DNA from: Megalobrama amblycephala
Lineage: Eukaryota > Chordata > Actinopteri > Cypriniformes > Xenocyprididae
Direction: 5' to 3'
NCBI RefSeq assembly: GCF_018812025.1
Contig: NC_063052.1
Coordinates: 25,865,726-25,929,725, forward strand
Length of the DNA stretch: 64,000 nt
A program made the translations under genes and the position numbers. The notes beneath the pieces are model-generated. The model had not been told where the DNA came from. It was given only the letters and a program-made list of their open reading frames with translations, and ran no database searches. Every line of letters starts with the position of its first letter. Position 1 is the stretch's first letter. Positions 57,601 through 62,687 of this stretch are shown here, piece after piece.

Positions 57601-60466
57601 CTCACCCTAAAGTTGTTCCAAACCTGTATATATTTCTTTGTTCTGCTAAACACAAAGGAAGATATTTTGAAGAATGTATGAAACTGAACAGTTCTGGGGC
57701 ACCATTGACTTCCATAGTATTTTTTTCCTACTATGGAAGTCAACGGTGCCCCAAAGTGGCCTGGTTACAAACTTTCATCAAAATATCTTCCTTTATGTTC
57801 AGCAGAACAAAGAAATTCAGGTTTGGAACAACTTGAGGGCGAGTAAATGATGACAGAATTTTTATTTTTGGGTGAACTATCCCTTTAATTCAGCAAGGAC
57901 ATATTAAAGTTGATCGAAAGTGACAGCAAAGACATTTATAATGTTATAAAATATTTCTATTTCAAATATTTGTTATTTTGAACTTTCTATTCATCAAAGA
58001 ATCCTGAAAAAAGTATCACAGTTTGAACACCTAATCAACAAATTAGAATGATTTCTGAAGGATCATGTGACACTGAAGACTGGAGTAATGGCTGCTAAAG
58101 ATTCAGCTTTGTCATCACAGGAATACTTTTTTTAAATATATTAAAAAAGAAAAATTACAATTATTTTAAATTGTAATCATACCAAAAACTTTTGAATGGC
58201 AATGTATGTTATAAAGCAGAATTAAATGCTAAATCTAAAACAGTGTTTCTCAGTGGTATTTAATCACCCAAAATTGTGAACTCTGATTGGGTGTGTCCAC
58301 ATTATGAACATGCTGAGCATATCTTAGTGACCACAGTGTAAATCTGCTTGTTTGAGCACTTCAAAATTTGGTGAAAGTGAACCAAGTGGATGATTTTCAC
58401 TCTTTTTATTGTAGCTGACTGACTTCATTTTCTTCACTTGAGATCAAACATTTACAGGTTTTAGTGACTAGTGATTACTAGCGCAAAAAAAAGTCTTGAA
58501 CTAAGATGCTTCTGACTGACTCGCATAAAGTTTTACCATTTTTTTTTCTATTTTTACTAATTTATTTGCTTGTCAATTTGTTTAGAAGCTTTCAAATGTT
58601 CCACATTTACCTTCATCTTGAATTACCATCATCAATGTCATCAAATATTTATGTGGAAACTTGCTTCAAGGCTTTCTAAAGAAGTGAGATGTTCCCACCA
58701 TCCTGAATGTAGTGGGTTTCACAATGATCTTGTGAAATGCTTCATGACTATATGTGAGTGATTCAATAAAATCAGTATTAAAACACCACTTTCAGGTTCC
58801 TTTCTGACTATCTGATTATGTTACATTTGAGCTAGCATGAAAGCAATAGGAGAATACAGGAGAATGCATGTGGAGCTGTAGTTAAAAGATATACAGGAAG
58901 CACATCAGCTCTCTGTCACAAGATAAAGCACTAGACTGATGATATTTCTGATGACCAGCAAGCATGACTCAACTTCAACAAAGAAAAATTCTTGAACTTG
59001 TGATAAACCTCCAAAAGTTCACTTTATCACCATTTTATCAAAACATTACAAGATAACACAATGCAGGACAACTAGCTGTATAGCAAAACAACTGCAAGGC
59101 ATTGGATGCATGTTGTTGTTCTGTCATTATGTTGCCATGGTCACCATGCCAGTTGGCATCACTATATCACTTCCTGTTTCTCAAAACTCGTGCGATCACG
59201 AAAACCAATTCCTGTGAAGGCATAATGACTCATTGTATTAAGTCCTTTATGAAACACATCTATCTAGTCAACCACAACTGAGGAATCCTATGTTACATTT
59301 TTACATATTACACTGCATAAACACACTTGTTATCATGTTGATAACCCTAAAAAATTCAGAAGCATGTGGAGACATGACACAAATTGTGCATTTTACCACA
59401 ATCTTGAGCATCTGTAAGTCAAAGTGATCATTTCCATCAGTGAGCTGGTCTGAGAACAGCCCTAAAGCCGAGGACACACTTAACGATTTTAAGGCCGAAT
59501 ATGAATGTAAATTGATACTTATGCGTTGCGTTCAGTCGGCGGTTACAGTCGGTGTTCAAATCCCGTGTGTAAGTATTTAAATCTGCTTCAGTCGCAGGAA
59601 ACATTCGCTGTGTGTTGAGCTCAGTCTTAGAATGTTTTAGCTAGTCGTTAACTGTGTGCCTGGCTTAAGACATGTGTGACCACCTGAATGGTTGCACAGG
59701 TCAAAGGCCAGATCAGGGATGCACTTAAAATTCCAAGCAAAATGGTCTGACAGGGAGAAACACAAGATCTGAGGGAAGATGCATACTTCTGCACAGCAGC
59801 TTGAATTTGACACTCGTAAAACTGAAAGCGTAGCTTGAGGGAATGGAGTTTTACTGTATGAAGTAATAAGTCAATGTGAAATATAGTTAAAAATAAGGAA
59901 AGAACATTTACAACGTTTGAGCTGGGCTGTACCCAAACTGTGTGACCTCTTTTCCAACATGCCATGCGTGCGCACACAGGACCACAGCCCAGATTTGGGA
60001 TCCGCCTTTGCAATGGCCCCTCCCTTTGGAGCCCCAAAATATCCATTTGACAGCAATCTTATCATTGGTTGGAAAGATTACAAGTACATTACACCTGTCC
60101 AGGGAGGGCCAATTATGATGCAGAATAATTGCATAATGTTAAAATAGCTAAAGAAACCTCAAATATGTGTCAATCAAAATAAAGCAACATGAATAAAAAT
60201 AAAAAGGCCAAATTACACATTAAGAATGCAAATTCTAACATAATACTGAAGAACATATTAAGCAAATATTGTAGAAATATTAAATAGGATATCAAAATAG
60301 ATTTTTAGTGTCTAATAGCTAGCATGAAAGAATGAAGTATTTCCGTTGTACCTTTTCTTTCATCCATGGCCCTGAGCATCCCCTGGTAAAGACCTTCCTC
60401 TGTGAAGACCACATCACTGCCGACACTGTCGGTGGAGTACGTTCTGCACCCTTGATATACAGCCAT
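15361..60466 (-). CDS. plec: Plectin gene, full coding span (32 exons, 4576-residue isoform)
   Basis: Plectin is a giant plakin cytolinker that ties intermediate filaments to actin, desmosomes, hemidesmosomes and other membrane sites. I joined 32 exons by hand using GT donors, AG acceptors and reading phase. The coding total is 13731 nt, an exact multiple of three, giving 4576 residues with no internal stop. Rough residues: 1-38 isoform-specific head; 39-276 actin-binding domain with two CH domains; 277-1359 plakin domain of spectrin repeats with an SH3 fold near 805-880; 1360-2474 coiled-coil rod; 2475-4576 coiled-coil end, five B-type and one C-type plectin repeat domains, and a Gly-Ser-Arg tail. 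Exon numbers follow the mammalian gene. Conserved strings such as [20 protein letters not shown] and [17 protein letters not shown] make the family certain. Teleosts carry two plectin paralogues, and I cannot tell which this is. Confidence 0.97.
21966..22268. mobile_element. Degenerate fold-back MITE in intron 31
   Basis: Left ttaaagttatagttttcccaca and right ttttaggttaactatatcttta are the degraded ends of the family seen intact at 57556-57889, with tcatttactcacactcatg and gagtaaatgatgg as mirrored internal words. Confidence 0.6.
22705..26049 (-). CDS. plec: Plectin exon 31, coiled-coil rod
   Basis: A single 3345-nt exon, residues 1360-2474, from [16 protein letters not shown] to LQKQSKE. 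The open frame runs on into the intron (to 22669), but the donor gtattg at 22704 fits. It is an almost unbroken alpha-helical coiled coil with heptads of Lys, Glu, Ala, Gln and Leu, the central rod through which plectin dimerises. It is much richer in Lys than the Arg-rich human rod. Recognisable strings include [18 protein letters not shown] and [13 protein letters not shown] [19 protein letters not shown]. Length is a multiple of three with phase 0 ends, as in mammals, where skipping gives rodless plectin. The many antisense open frames here only reflect the biased codons. Confidence 0.98.
26050..27476. other. Intron 30 of plectin
   Basis: 1.4 kb intron without a further exon that I can support. 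The 85-codon plus-strand frame at 26862-27119 shows no known domain and no splice-compatible role. Confidence 0.6.
27477..27575 (-). CDS. plec: Plectin exon 30, end of plakin domain
   Basis: 99 nt, residues 1327-1359, from [16 protein letters not shown] to HRRLEDEV. Acceptor attttcag-type (ttcag), donor gtaagt, phase 0. It can join the rod exon 31 or, in frame, skip straight to exon 32. Confidence 0.96.
27728..27832 (-). CDS. plec: Plectin exon 29, plakin domain
   Basis: 105 nt, residues 1292-1326, from [16 protein letters not shown] to SASDDIIQE. Acceptor ctcatccag, donor gtaccc, phase 0. Confidence 0.95.
27915..27998 (-). CDS. plec: Plectin exon 28, plakin domain
   Basis: 84 nt, residues 1264-1291, from [16 protein letters not shown] to YIDAIK. 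Acceptor ttgtacag, donor gtgtgt, phase 0. Confidence 0.95.
28143..28496 (-). CDS. plec: Plectin exon 27, plakin domain
   Basis: 354 nt, residues 1146-1263, from [16 protein letters not shown] to [12 protein letters not shown]. Acceptor gacactag, donor gtatgt, phase 0. It carries a run of spectrin-repeat helices near the rod junction. Confidence 0.96.
28614..28752 (-). CDS. plec: Plectin exon 26, plakin domain
   Basis: 139 nt, residues 1099-1145, from (K)[16 protein letters not shown] to [10 protein letters not shown]. Acceptor tataaag, donor gtacat. Confidence 0.95.
28870..29260. repeat. Dispersed cyprinid repeat (GATTTCTGAAGGATCATGTGACACTGA family)
   Basis: Contains tttctgaaggatcatgtgac, cattcaattgaaagtgaca and aatcacaggaataaatta. 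Close relatives in this window: 31680-32060, 39835-40205, 51425-51665 and 57895-58205. Confidence 0.7.
29354..29532 (-). CDS. plec: Plectin exon 25, plakin domain
   Basis: 179 nt, residues 1040-1099, from [16 protein letters not shown] to [13 protein letters not shown] plus a split Lys codon. Acceptor cctacag, donor gtgagt. Confidence 0.95.
29628..30069. mobile_element. hAT-type MITE in intron 24
   Basis: Ends TAGGGCTG and CAGCCCTA are inverted. The flanks attgcaat (29620-29627) and attgcagt (30070-30077) match at 7 of 8 bases, as an 8-bp hAT target duplication would. No transposase. It sits in the intron between plectin exons 24 and 25. Confidence 0.8.
30195..30352 (-). CDS. plec: Plectin exon 24, plakin domain
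   Basis: 158 nt, residues 987-1039, from [16 protein letters not shown] to [16 protein letters not shown]. Acceptor ttatttag, donor gtctgc. Confidence 0.95.
30353..31108. other. Intron 23 of plectin
   Basis: No further exon or repeat recognised. Confidence 0.5.
31109..31292 (-). CDS. plec: Plectin exon 23, plakin domain
   Basis: 184 nt, residues 926-987, from [16 protein letters not shown] through [19 protein letters not shown] to LLRSVEQ. Acceptor ttgtgtag, donor gtgggt, ending in phase 1. Confidence 0.96.
31680..32060. repeat. Dispersed cyprinid repeat, inverted copy
   Basis: Contains ttagtcttcagtgtcacatg atccttcat, the reverse complement of the core word of the 28870-29260 repeat. Flanking text at 31400-31560 and 32110-32190 (ggtgcatcct) hints at an older hAT element around it. 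Confidence 0.6.
32244..32370 (-). CDS. plec: Plectin exon 22, plakin domain
   Basis: 127 nt, residues 883-925, from [16 protein letters not shown] to LINSWNFIM. Acceptor aactttag, donor gtaact. Confidence 0.95.
32631..32785 (-). CDS. plec: Plectin exon 21, SH3 fold
   Basis: 155 nt, residues 832-883, from [16 protein letters not shown] through [19 protein letters not shown] to AVDVSSG (last codon split). Acceptor gggcccag, donor gtaact. It completes the SH3 fold. Confidence 0.96.
33129..33281 (-). CDS. plec: Plectin exon 20, start of SH3 fold
   Basis: 153 nt, residues 781-831, from [16 protein letters not shown] through [19 protein letters not shown] to AVCDFKQME. Acceptor tccatcag, donor gtaaag. 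The QLKPR and AVCDFKQME strings open the atypical SH3 fold embedded in spectrin repeat 5 of plakins. Confidence 0.96.
33885..34010 (-). CDS. plec: Plectin exon 19, plakin domain
   Basis: 126 nt, residues 739-780, from [16 protein letters not shown] to [13 protein letters not shown]. Acceptor ttctacag, donor gtgggt, phase 0. Confidence 0.96.
34123..34218 (-). CDS. plec: Plectin exon 18, plakin domain
   Basis: 96 nt, residues 707-738, from [16 protein letters not shown] to KENTAYFQ. Acceptor tctgtag, donor gtacat, phase 0. Confidence 0.96.
34949..35053 (-). CDS. plec: Plectin exon 17, plakin domain
   Basis: 105 nt, residues 672-706, from [16 protein letters not shown] to HPARKTIE. Acceptor cttgtag, donor gtacat, phase 0. 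Confidence 0.95.
35204..35365 (-). CDS. plec: Plectin exon 16, plakin domain
   Basis: 162 nt, residues 618-671, from [16 protein letters not shown] through [20 protein letters not shown] to KKDNYS. Acceptor ctctttag, donor gtaagg. The [13 protein letters not shown] string is a plakin hallmark. Confidence 0.97.
35526..35603 (-). CDS. plec: Plectin exon 15, plakin domain
   Basis: 78 nt, residues 592-617, from [16 protein letters not shown] to YAKLL. Acceptor tctcag, donor gtacgc, phase 0 on both sides. Confidence 0.95.
35995..36346 (-). CDS. plec: Plectin exon 14, plakin domain
   Basis: 352 nt, residues 474-591, from [16 protein letters not shown] to DRARADE. It includes a low-complexity linker ([12 protein letters not shown]) between spectrin repeats, then the conserved [19 protein letters not shown]. 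Acceptor tttcag, donor gtaatt. Confidence 0.96.
36721..36875 (-). CDS. plec: Plectin exon 13, plakin domain
   Basis: 155 nt, residues 423-474, from [16 protein letters not shown] to [11 protein letters not shown]. Acceptor tgcag, donor gttagt, ending in phase 2. Confidence 0.96.
36982..37075 (-). CDS. plec: Plectin exon 12, plakin domain
   Basis: 94 nt, residues 391-422, from [16 protein letters not shown] to VETLLQT. Acceptor tgtacag, donor gtgaga. The first base completes either Arg of exon 11 (CG|G) or Val of the MAFMND exon (GT|G). Confidence 0.96.
37234..37289 (-). CDS. plec: Candidate internal first exon giving actin-binding-domain-less plectin (MAFMND)
   Basis: 56 nt encoding [18 protein letters not shown] plus GT, in front of a consensus donor gtgagt. 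It ends in phase 2, so splicing to exon 12 reads ...[15 protein letters not shown] and gives 4204 residues. The ATG context (AGCAATGG) is good and an in-frame TAA lies about 40 bp upstream, so this is a true start. It cannot be a cassette exon, because reading through from exon 11 hits a stop. Epithelial dystonin (BPAG1e) starts with its own exon at the same place and lacks the actin-binding domain. Expression is not proven. Confidence 0.6.
37533..37857. mobile_element. Fold-back MITE upstream of the MAFMND first exon
   Basis: Left aaaggatcgttcacccaaaa and right ttttgggtaaactatcccttt pair as inverted arms, with tcatttactcaccctcaagt mirrored by gcgggtgagtaaat. It lies about 245 bp upstream (in gene direction) of the candidate ATG at 37289. 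Confidence 0.75.
38262..38476. mobile_element. Small palindromic element (GGTTACACTTTACAATAAGG)
   Basis: Left ggttacactttacaataagg and right ccttattgtaaagtgttacc are inverted; inside, cattagttaatg-type words repeat on both strands. It is in intron 11. Confidence 0.75.
38514..38641 (-). CDS. plec: Plectin exon 11, plakin domain
   Basis: 128 nt, residues 349-391, from [16 protein letters not shown] to [10 protein letters not shown] (the last Arg codon is split). Acceptor ggcaccag, donor gtgaga, ending in phase 2. The next intron holds the candidate first exon at 37234-37289. Confidence 0.96.
38785..38880 (-). CDS. plec: Plectin exon 10, plakin domain
   Basis: 96 nt, residues 317-348, from [17 protein letters not shown] to LIYKSFE. 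Acceptor tgtggtag, donor gtaaat, phase 0 on both sides. Confidence 0.96.
39124..39243 (-). CDS. plec: Plectin exon 9, start of plakin domain
   Basis: 120 nt, residues 277-316, from [17 protein letters not shown] to FPSSYEEIE. Acceptor tgttcag, donor gttagt. It begins the first spectrin repeats of the plakin domain. Confidence 0.96.
39337..39443 (-). CDS. plec: Plectin exon 8, end of CH2
   Basis: 107 nt, residues 241-276, from [18 protein letters not shown] to RDGVKAN. Acceptor ctgcag, donor gtgggt. It completes the actin-binding domain. Confidence 0.97.
39518..39820. mobile_element. Fold-back MITE in intron 7
   Basis: Left ttaaagggatagtttctccc and right gtgaactatcccttta pair. The arms meet at gtcaatgggtgccatcaa near the centre. 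Same family as 37533-37857 and 57556-57889. Confidence 0.8.
39835..40205. repeat. Dispersed cyprinid repeat, inverted copy
   Basis: Contains cttcagtgtcacatgatcct and tgatttgctgctcaagaaac. Same family as 28870-29260. Confidence 0.65.
40357..40472 (-). CDS. plec: Plectin exon 7, CH2
   Basis: 116 nt, residues 202-241, (R)[14 protein letters not shown] through [18 protein letters not shown]. Acceptor cattctag, donor gtaaac. It is the shared acceptor for exon 6 and for the candidate MSSLKKK first exon. Confidence 0.97.
41017..41342 (-). CDS. plec: Candidate internal alternative first exon of plectin (MSSLKKK)
   Basis: A 326-nt open stretch starting [19 protein letters not shown] and ending LLSQTANQS, at a possible donor gtatga. 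It lies between exons 6 and 7. It ends in phase 2, exactly what exon 7 needs, so the joined product would read ...[15 protein letters not shown] and be 4483 residues in all. It would lack CH1 and the first half of CH2. The head is basic, then rich in Ser and acidic residues, with no known domain. A second donor-like site (AAG|gtgtat) would run out of frame. I do not recognise it as a named mammalian first exon. Its first 36 codons and upstream DNA are duplicated at 44073-44586. Transcription is inferred. Confidence 0.5.
41343..41743 (-). promoter_or_regulatory. Putative 5' UTR/promoter region of the MSSLKKK exon
   Basis: About 400 bp directly upstream of the ATG at 41342. I see no strong TATA box (only a weak catatacag near 41550 on the minus strand). 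The region is called because its whole length, together with the first 36 codons, was copied into the MITE at 44073-44586. Confidence 0.3.
42289..42455 (-). CDS. plec: Plectin exon 6, start of CH2
   Basis: 167 nt, residues 147-202, from ISDIQVNGQ through [16 protein letters not shown] to [10 protein letters not shown]. Acceptor gctccgtcag, donor gtagaa, ending in phase 2. It carries the linker and first half of CH2. Confidence 0.97.
42659..42690. repeat. (AT)n microsatellite
   Basis: Sixteen uninterrupted AT dinucleotides in intron 5. Confidence 0.95.
42922..45306. mobile_element. Composite palindromic Tc1-type MITE carrying a captured plectin segment
   Basis: Outer ends tacagtggcatggaaaagta and tttttcatgccactgta are inverted and bordered by TA, as for Tc1/mariner elements. 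Left arm 42922-43431; centre and right arm 43432-44075 (incomplete at its outer end); plectin-derived insert 44073-44586; then a second centre and right arm 44584-45306 that is complete. No transposase. It lies in intron 5 of plectin, upstream (gene direction) of exon 6. The tandem halves and the insert are described in the findings. Confidence 0.85.
44073..44586 (-). pseudogene. plec: Duplicate of the plectin MSSLKKK exon start and upstream region
   Basis: Matches 41235-41743 along its whole length, with one substitution (tttcctc to tttcccc) and one 5-bp insertion (acagt), both upstream of the ATG. It keeps the ATG at 44180 and the first 36 codons ([19 protein letters not shown] to VMLCED), then runs straight into MITE DNA without the rest of the exon or a matching donor. 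It could act as a second promoter if its promoter moved with it, but the exon itself is truncated. Confidence 0.9.
45307..46815. other. Intron 5 of plectin, remainder
   Basis: No additional exon or clear repeat recognised. Confidence 0.5.
46816..46908 (-). CDS. plec: Plectin exon 5, end of CH1
   Basis: 93 nt, residues 116-146, from [17 protein letters not shown] to WTIILHFQ. Acceptor tttgacag, donor gtctgg. It completes CH1 with the signature helix [12 protein letters not shown]. Confidence 0.97.
47209..47286 (-). CDS. plec: Plectin exon 4, CH1
   Basis: 78 nt, residues 90-115, from [16 protein letters not shown] to LKHRQ. Acceptor ttttccag, donor gtacag, phase 0 on both sides. The string is nearly identical across plectin, dystonin and MACF1. 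Confidence 0.97.
47432..47677. mobile_element. Possible small hAT-type MITE
   Basis: Left tagggatgcaccagc and right attgtgcatcccta are inverted ends of hAT type. I could not find a clean 8-bp target duplication. Confidence 0.4.
48680..49520. mobile_element. MITE related to the TTAAAGGTCCC and TTAAAGGTGCCC families
   Basis: Starts ttaaaggggtggatgatt; its left part shares tttagttagtgtgtaatgtt with 10571-11209 and its right part shares gctgaaacttcacagacaca with 9084-9655. It seems to be a mosaic of two families. Confidence 0.5.
49932..49967 (-). CDS. plec: Plectin optional exon 3alpha (12 residues)
   Basis: 36 nt between acceptor gtggtag and donor gtgagt encoding [12 protein letters not shown], phase 0 on both sides. 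Inserted after exon 3 it reads ...[25 protein letters not shown]. This matches the 36-bp optional exon 3alpha of mammalian plectin, and the homologous segment of MACF1/dystonin as I recall it. It lies about 590 bp downstream of exon 3 in the gene. Length, phase, splice sites and similarity all agree. Confidence 0.9.
50554..50643 (-). CDS. plec: Plectin exon 3, CH1
   Basis: 90 nt, residues 60-89, from [15 protein letters not shown] to LEVLSGETL. This is the core of the first calponin-homology domain. Acceptor tttttcag, donor gtaagtt, phase 0 on both sides, so 2alpha and 3alpha can be inserted before and after it without a frame change. Confidence 0.97.
50885..51325. repeat. Inverted minisatellite array (TTTATATCTCGCAATTCTGA unit)
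   Basis: About 440 bp built from ~20-bp units such as ttatatctcgcaattctga and its reverse complement tcagaattgtgagatataaa, arranged in several head-to-head blocks. The outer ends aaaaaaggtaatta and aattacctttttta are also inverted, so the array forms nested hairpins. Confidence 0.85.
51425..51665. repeat. Dispersed cyprinid repeat fragment
   Basis: Words such as aaactgatcaaaagtgacag and attgataataataagaaatg belong to the 28870-29260 family. Confidence 0.5.
52653..52667 (-). CDS. plec: Plectin micro-exon 2alpha (5 residues HWKAE)
   Basis: 15 nt (CAC TGG AAG GCA GAG) between acceptor tgtcag and donor gtaggt, lying in the long intron between exons 2 and 3, with phase 0 on both sides. Mouse and human plectin have an optional 15-bp exon 2alpha at this point encoding HWRAE. 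It inserts five residues into CH1 and in mammals is reported in striated-muscle and heart transcripts, altering actin binding. The match in length, phase, position and sequence makes this a confident call although it is too short for ORF finders. Confidence 0.88.
52668..53728. other. Intron between exons 2 and 2alpha, left part
   Basis: No further exon that I can support; frames such as 53139-53360 have no plectin-like content. Confidence 0.5.
53729..54798. mobile_element. ~1.07-kb palindromic element with TTAACCCTTATGCGGTCTTCG ends
   Basis: Left ttaacccttatgcggtcttc and right gaagaccgcataagggttaa are perfect inverted ends with TTAA edges, which fits a piggyBac-type non-autonomous element. 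The arms pair far inward (for example cagatttctaactttcattcat near 54147 with gaatgaaagttagaaatctg near 54519). No transposase. Confidence 0.85.
54799..56719. other. Long intron 2 of plectin, middle part
   Basis: No exon recognised. It is AT-rich with a few short repeats (agatttg/cgggtaga words near 55005-55045). Confidence 0.45.
56720..56950. mobile_element. Small inverted-repeat element (ACTCTTAAAAATAAAG family), copy 2
   Basis: Left tactcttaaagtttct and right ctttatttttaagagtgta, with internal aaagaac words. Related to 8743-8979. Confidence 0.6.
57109..57170 (-). CDS. plec: Plectin exon 2, start of CH1
   Basis: 62 nt encoding (D)[20 protein letters not shown], residues 39-59, the near-invariant start of the plakin actin-binding domain. 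Acceptor tgcag, donor gtattg. It ends in phase 0, so either exon 3 or micro-exon 2alpha can follow. All first exons that carry a full actin-binding domain must join here. Confidence 0.97.
57556..57889. mobile_element. Near-perfect fold-back MITE in intron 1
   Basis: Left ttaaagggatagttcaccca and right tgggtgaactatcccttta; the arms meet at ccatagtatttttttcctac. Both arms pair almost throughout (for example ggggcaccattgacttccat with atggaagtcaacggtgcccc). Confidence 0.85.
57895..58205. repeat. Dispersed cyprinid repeat, copy next to the MITE
   Basis: Contains tttctgaaggatcatgtgac and agcaaggacatattaaagtt. Same family as 28870-29260. Confidence 0.7.
58206..60351. other. Intron 1 of plectin
   Basis: No further first exon or repeat that I can support; frames such as 59648-60046 have no recognisable content. 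Confidence 0.45.
60352..60466 (-). CDS. plec: Plectin first coding exon, 1a-like
   Basis: Encodes residues 1-38, starting [19 protein letters not shown] and ending LRAMDERK, then one base of a split codon. The end resembles mammalian isoform 1a (LRASEGKK before DERDRVQKK), so I call it 1a-like. The ATG at 60466 has a good context (GCAGGAATGG). The frame stays open upstream to 60574, but only with a TTG, so this ATG is the best start. The donor gtacaa lies at 60351. The phase-1 junction G|AT rebuilds the Asp that starts DERDRVQ. Other first exons may lie outside the window. Confidence 0.85.
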
Positions 60467-60740
60467 TCCTGCACTTCTGTTCTTGCTGTGAAACCACAGT
60501 TTCGCACTTTCTACCAATGTGTTTAAACCACCTGAGCTGTTTCTTTTCACCCGGTCTGGCGCTTCAAAAAGCAAAAGAGAAGATCCATGCAGGCGAGTGG
60601 GTGTGTTCCAAGCCTGCTCGTTTCGCCCTCCCTTTTCTCACTTTTCTTCCCCTCCAGTTCTGTTCCTCTCTCTCTACCTCTTCCTTCTGTTTCCACACTT
60701 CTTGCTAAAAACCTGTCTTTAGGCTATAAATACAAAAGCC
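60467..60740 (-). promoter_or_regulatory. Possible 5' UTR and TATA-like promoter of the 1a-like exon
   Basis: On the minus strand a TATA-like stretch (GTATTTATAG, about 60723-60733) lies roughly 260 bp upstream of the ATG, followed by a purine-rich GA tract (CT-rich on the plus strand, 60600-60700). This would suit a short 5' UTR. It rests on motif and position only. Confidence 0.25.
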
Positions 60741-62687
60741 ACCCTCTTTTTCGTTGGAGGTCTCTAATTGTGTGGTTGAAAAAGTGTAAAAACACACACA
60801 AAAAAAAAAACATTGTGGCTGACCACGTGTTGATGGATGATGACATAACGTATAGCAAAAAGTAAGTGAAAAAAGAAAACCTCATAATTTATTGTTCCTT
60901 TTTAAATACTATACGTAAACTTCTGCTCAGAATCACAAATGCCACACATTTCTTGCATACTTCAAAAATTGTTAACAGTTACAGCAGCTCACATCTGCAA
61001 ATACAAGAGAAGCAGCTGCTCTGGGAATGTGACCACTGAAAAGTCTGAAGACGGCACATGAACACGTCCTAATTAAATTATCTGTACACTAAAAGCAAAC
61101 TCTCACCACAAAGTGACAAACCAATCAGAACATATTTGATGTTTAATATACAGCATTTCACTGTGGGCGGAGCTACTCAGAGCGACAGCACAGAAATAGA
61201 ATCAAGCTACTTTTTGACTTTGTCATGGTCGCGGCTGGTTAGGACAAAATCTTTTATTGCTATGAGCAAGTTATTTTACTGTACAAGCTACTTTAGTAGC
61301 AAGCAATGGAAATAAGTCACCATTTAATGTACCAAGGAAAAATCAAGGCGAGGGTCTGTTTCCATCTGGGTATTCCATCTGTTTGGGATGGGGAGGAGGG
61401 GTTGGTGTTCCACCAACCGGGAAATCCCACTCATGAGGGAAAATGTGACTAATTTCAGGAGTCACACAGAAAGGCTCTTGTAGTCTCAAGTAGGAGGTTC
61501 AGATTTTCAGTCAGGAGTCGCTGATGCTCTTTGATTGATGTAGATAGACACAACAAAGACATTATTTCATGCAGTCCTGCCAAAGTCATCCTAGACAGGC
61601 AAAAATGTGGCTGAACACAAGAGAATCCCTGTGCATGTGTGGTTGCAATAAACGCATCTCCTAAAGGCAGCATTTGAAACAAGCACGCATGAATACAAAC
61701 AGATGATGCAAAGATTCAAAGAGTCTCTCTGTCTCTCTTGCCATGAACAACAGACCTCTTCTATCAGCTGGACAAAAAATGACAAGCAAGATGTGAATAA
61801 GATGTCTCTTTGAAGTGTGTGCGTGTGCATATGTTCGAGATCACTGGAAGGAGTGAGAGGAGTCATATTCCTGAGTGCACAGGTGAGACCCCCTAACCTC
61901 ACAGACAATCCATCTCTCTCCATGTTGGAAAGGATGGCAGGCAGATTGCAGGTAGGAATGGAGGATTCTTTGCATTGCAGCTTGGGGCTGTGGCCTGTTT
62001 AGGCTTGAGCTGGAAGACCTACTGCTATTACCCATCTGCCTTGACTGGAGTCAGTGCTAACAAGAGCCACTAGCAGTGTTTTCTATGTTTACAGCTACAC
62101 AACAAATGTAATGAGATGAGCTAAAATATGAAATGCAACTTAATCGGATCACAAGTGGACTGCGCTAAATAAATACAGGTGCAAACAGGGTCTAAAACGT
62201 TTTGAGCTTGTCCACTTTCGACCACTTCCAGAGGTAATTGAAAACACATGTAACCGGATTGCTTTCATAGTGTAAACGCTCATGTGGTCAAATGCATTTG
62301 AACAGCTACAAAAGACCACAAAAGAAAACATTACGGGAATGGCGTAAGCCAGACGGGATTTAAACTTTGTCGGCTGACGAATCAAGTTTTGTTTGAAGAA
62401 AAAAAAAAAAAAAAAATGTACCAAACACAATGTTCTCCTGATTTCTAACACACACTCACACCGTTTGGCTTTGTCTTGCGGTTTTCAGAGCAGAAACGAA
62501 AGCTGATGCTCTCCATATGTTTTTCCATCATCTCCAGTCGCGTCCATATGTAAATTGTGTGAGCTTATTTCACCCACTAGACTGAAAGATCTGAAAAAAA
62601 AAAAAAACCCATACATTTACCTGCCCATAGACTCTCCCCTCAAAGAAATCAGGATAGAAGTGGTTGAAACTAGACAAAAGAGATGGA
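60741..62687. other. Upstream DNA of the 1a-like exon
   Basis: Further plectin first exons could lie here, but none shows both an ATG frame and a phase-1 donor ending in G, which is needed to rebuild DERDRVQ. The Ser-rich frame at 61841-62035 was examined and set aside. Confidence 0.4.

Noticed and set aside
60467..60574. Longer start of the 1a-like exon (LFEAPDRVKRNSSGG...)
   Set aside because: It needs a TTG start; the ATG at 60466 has a good context and gives a head of the usual length.
61841..62035. Ser-rich minus-strand frame MGNSSRSSSSSLNRP as another plectin first exon
   Set aside because: The only good donor (gtgagg) would change the invariant Asp of DERDRVQ to Tyr, and nothing else supports it.
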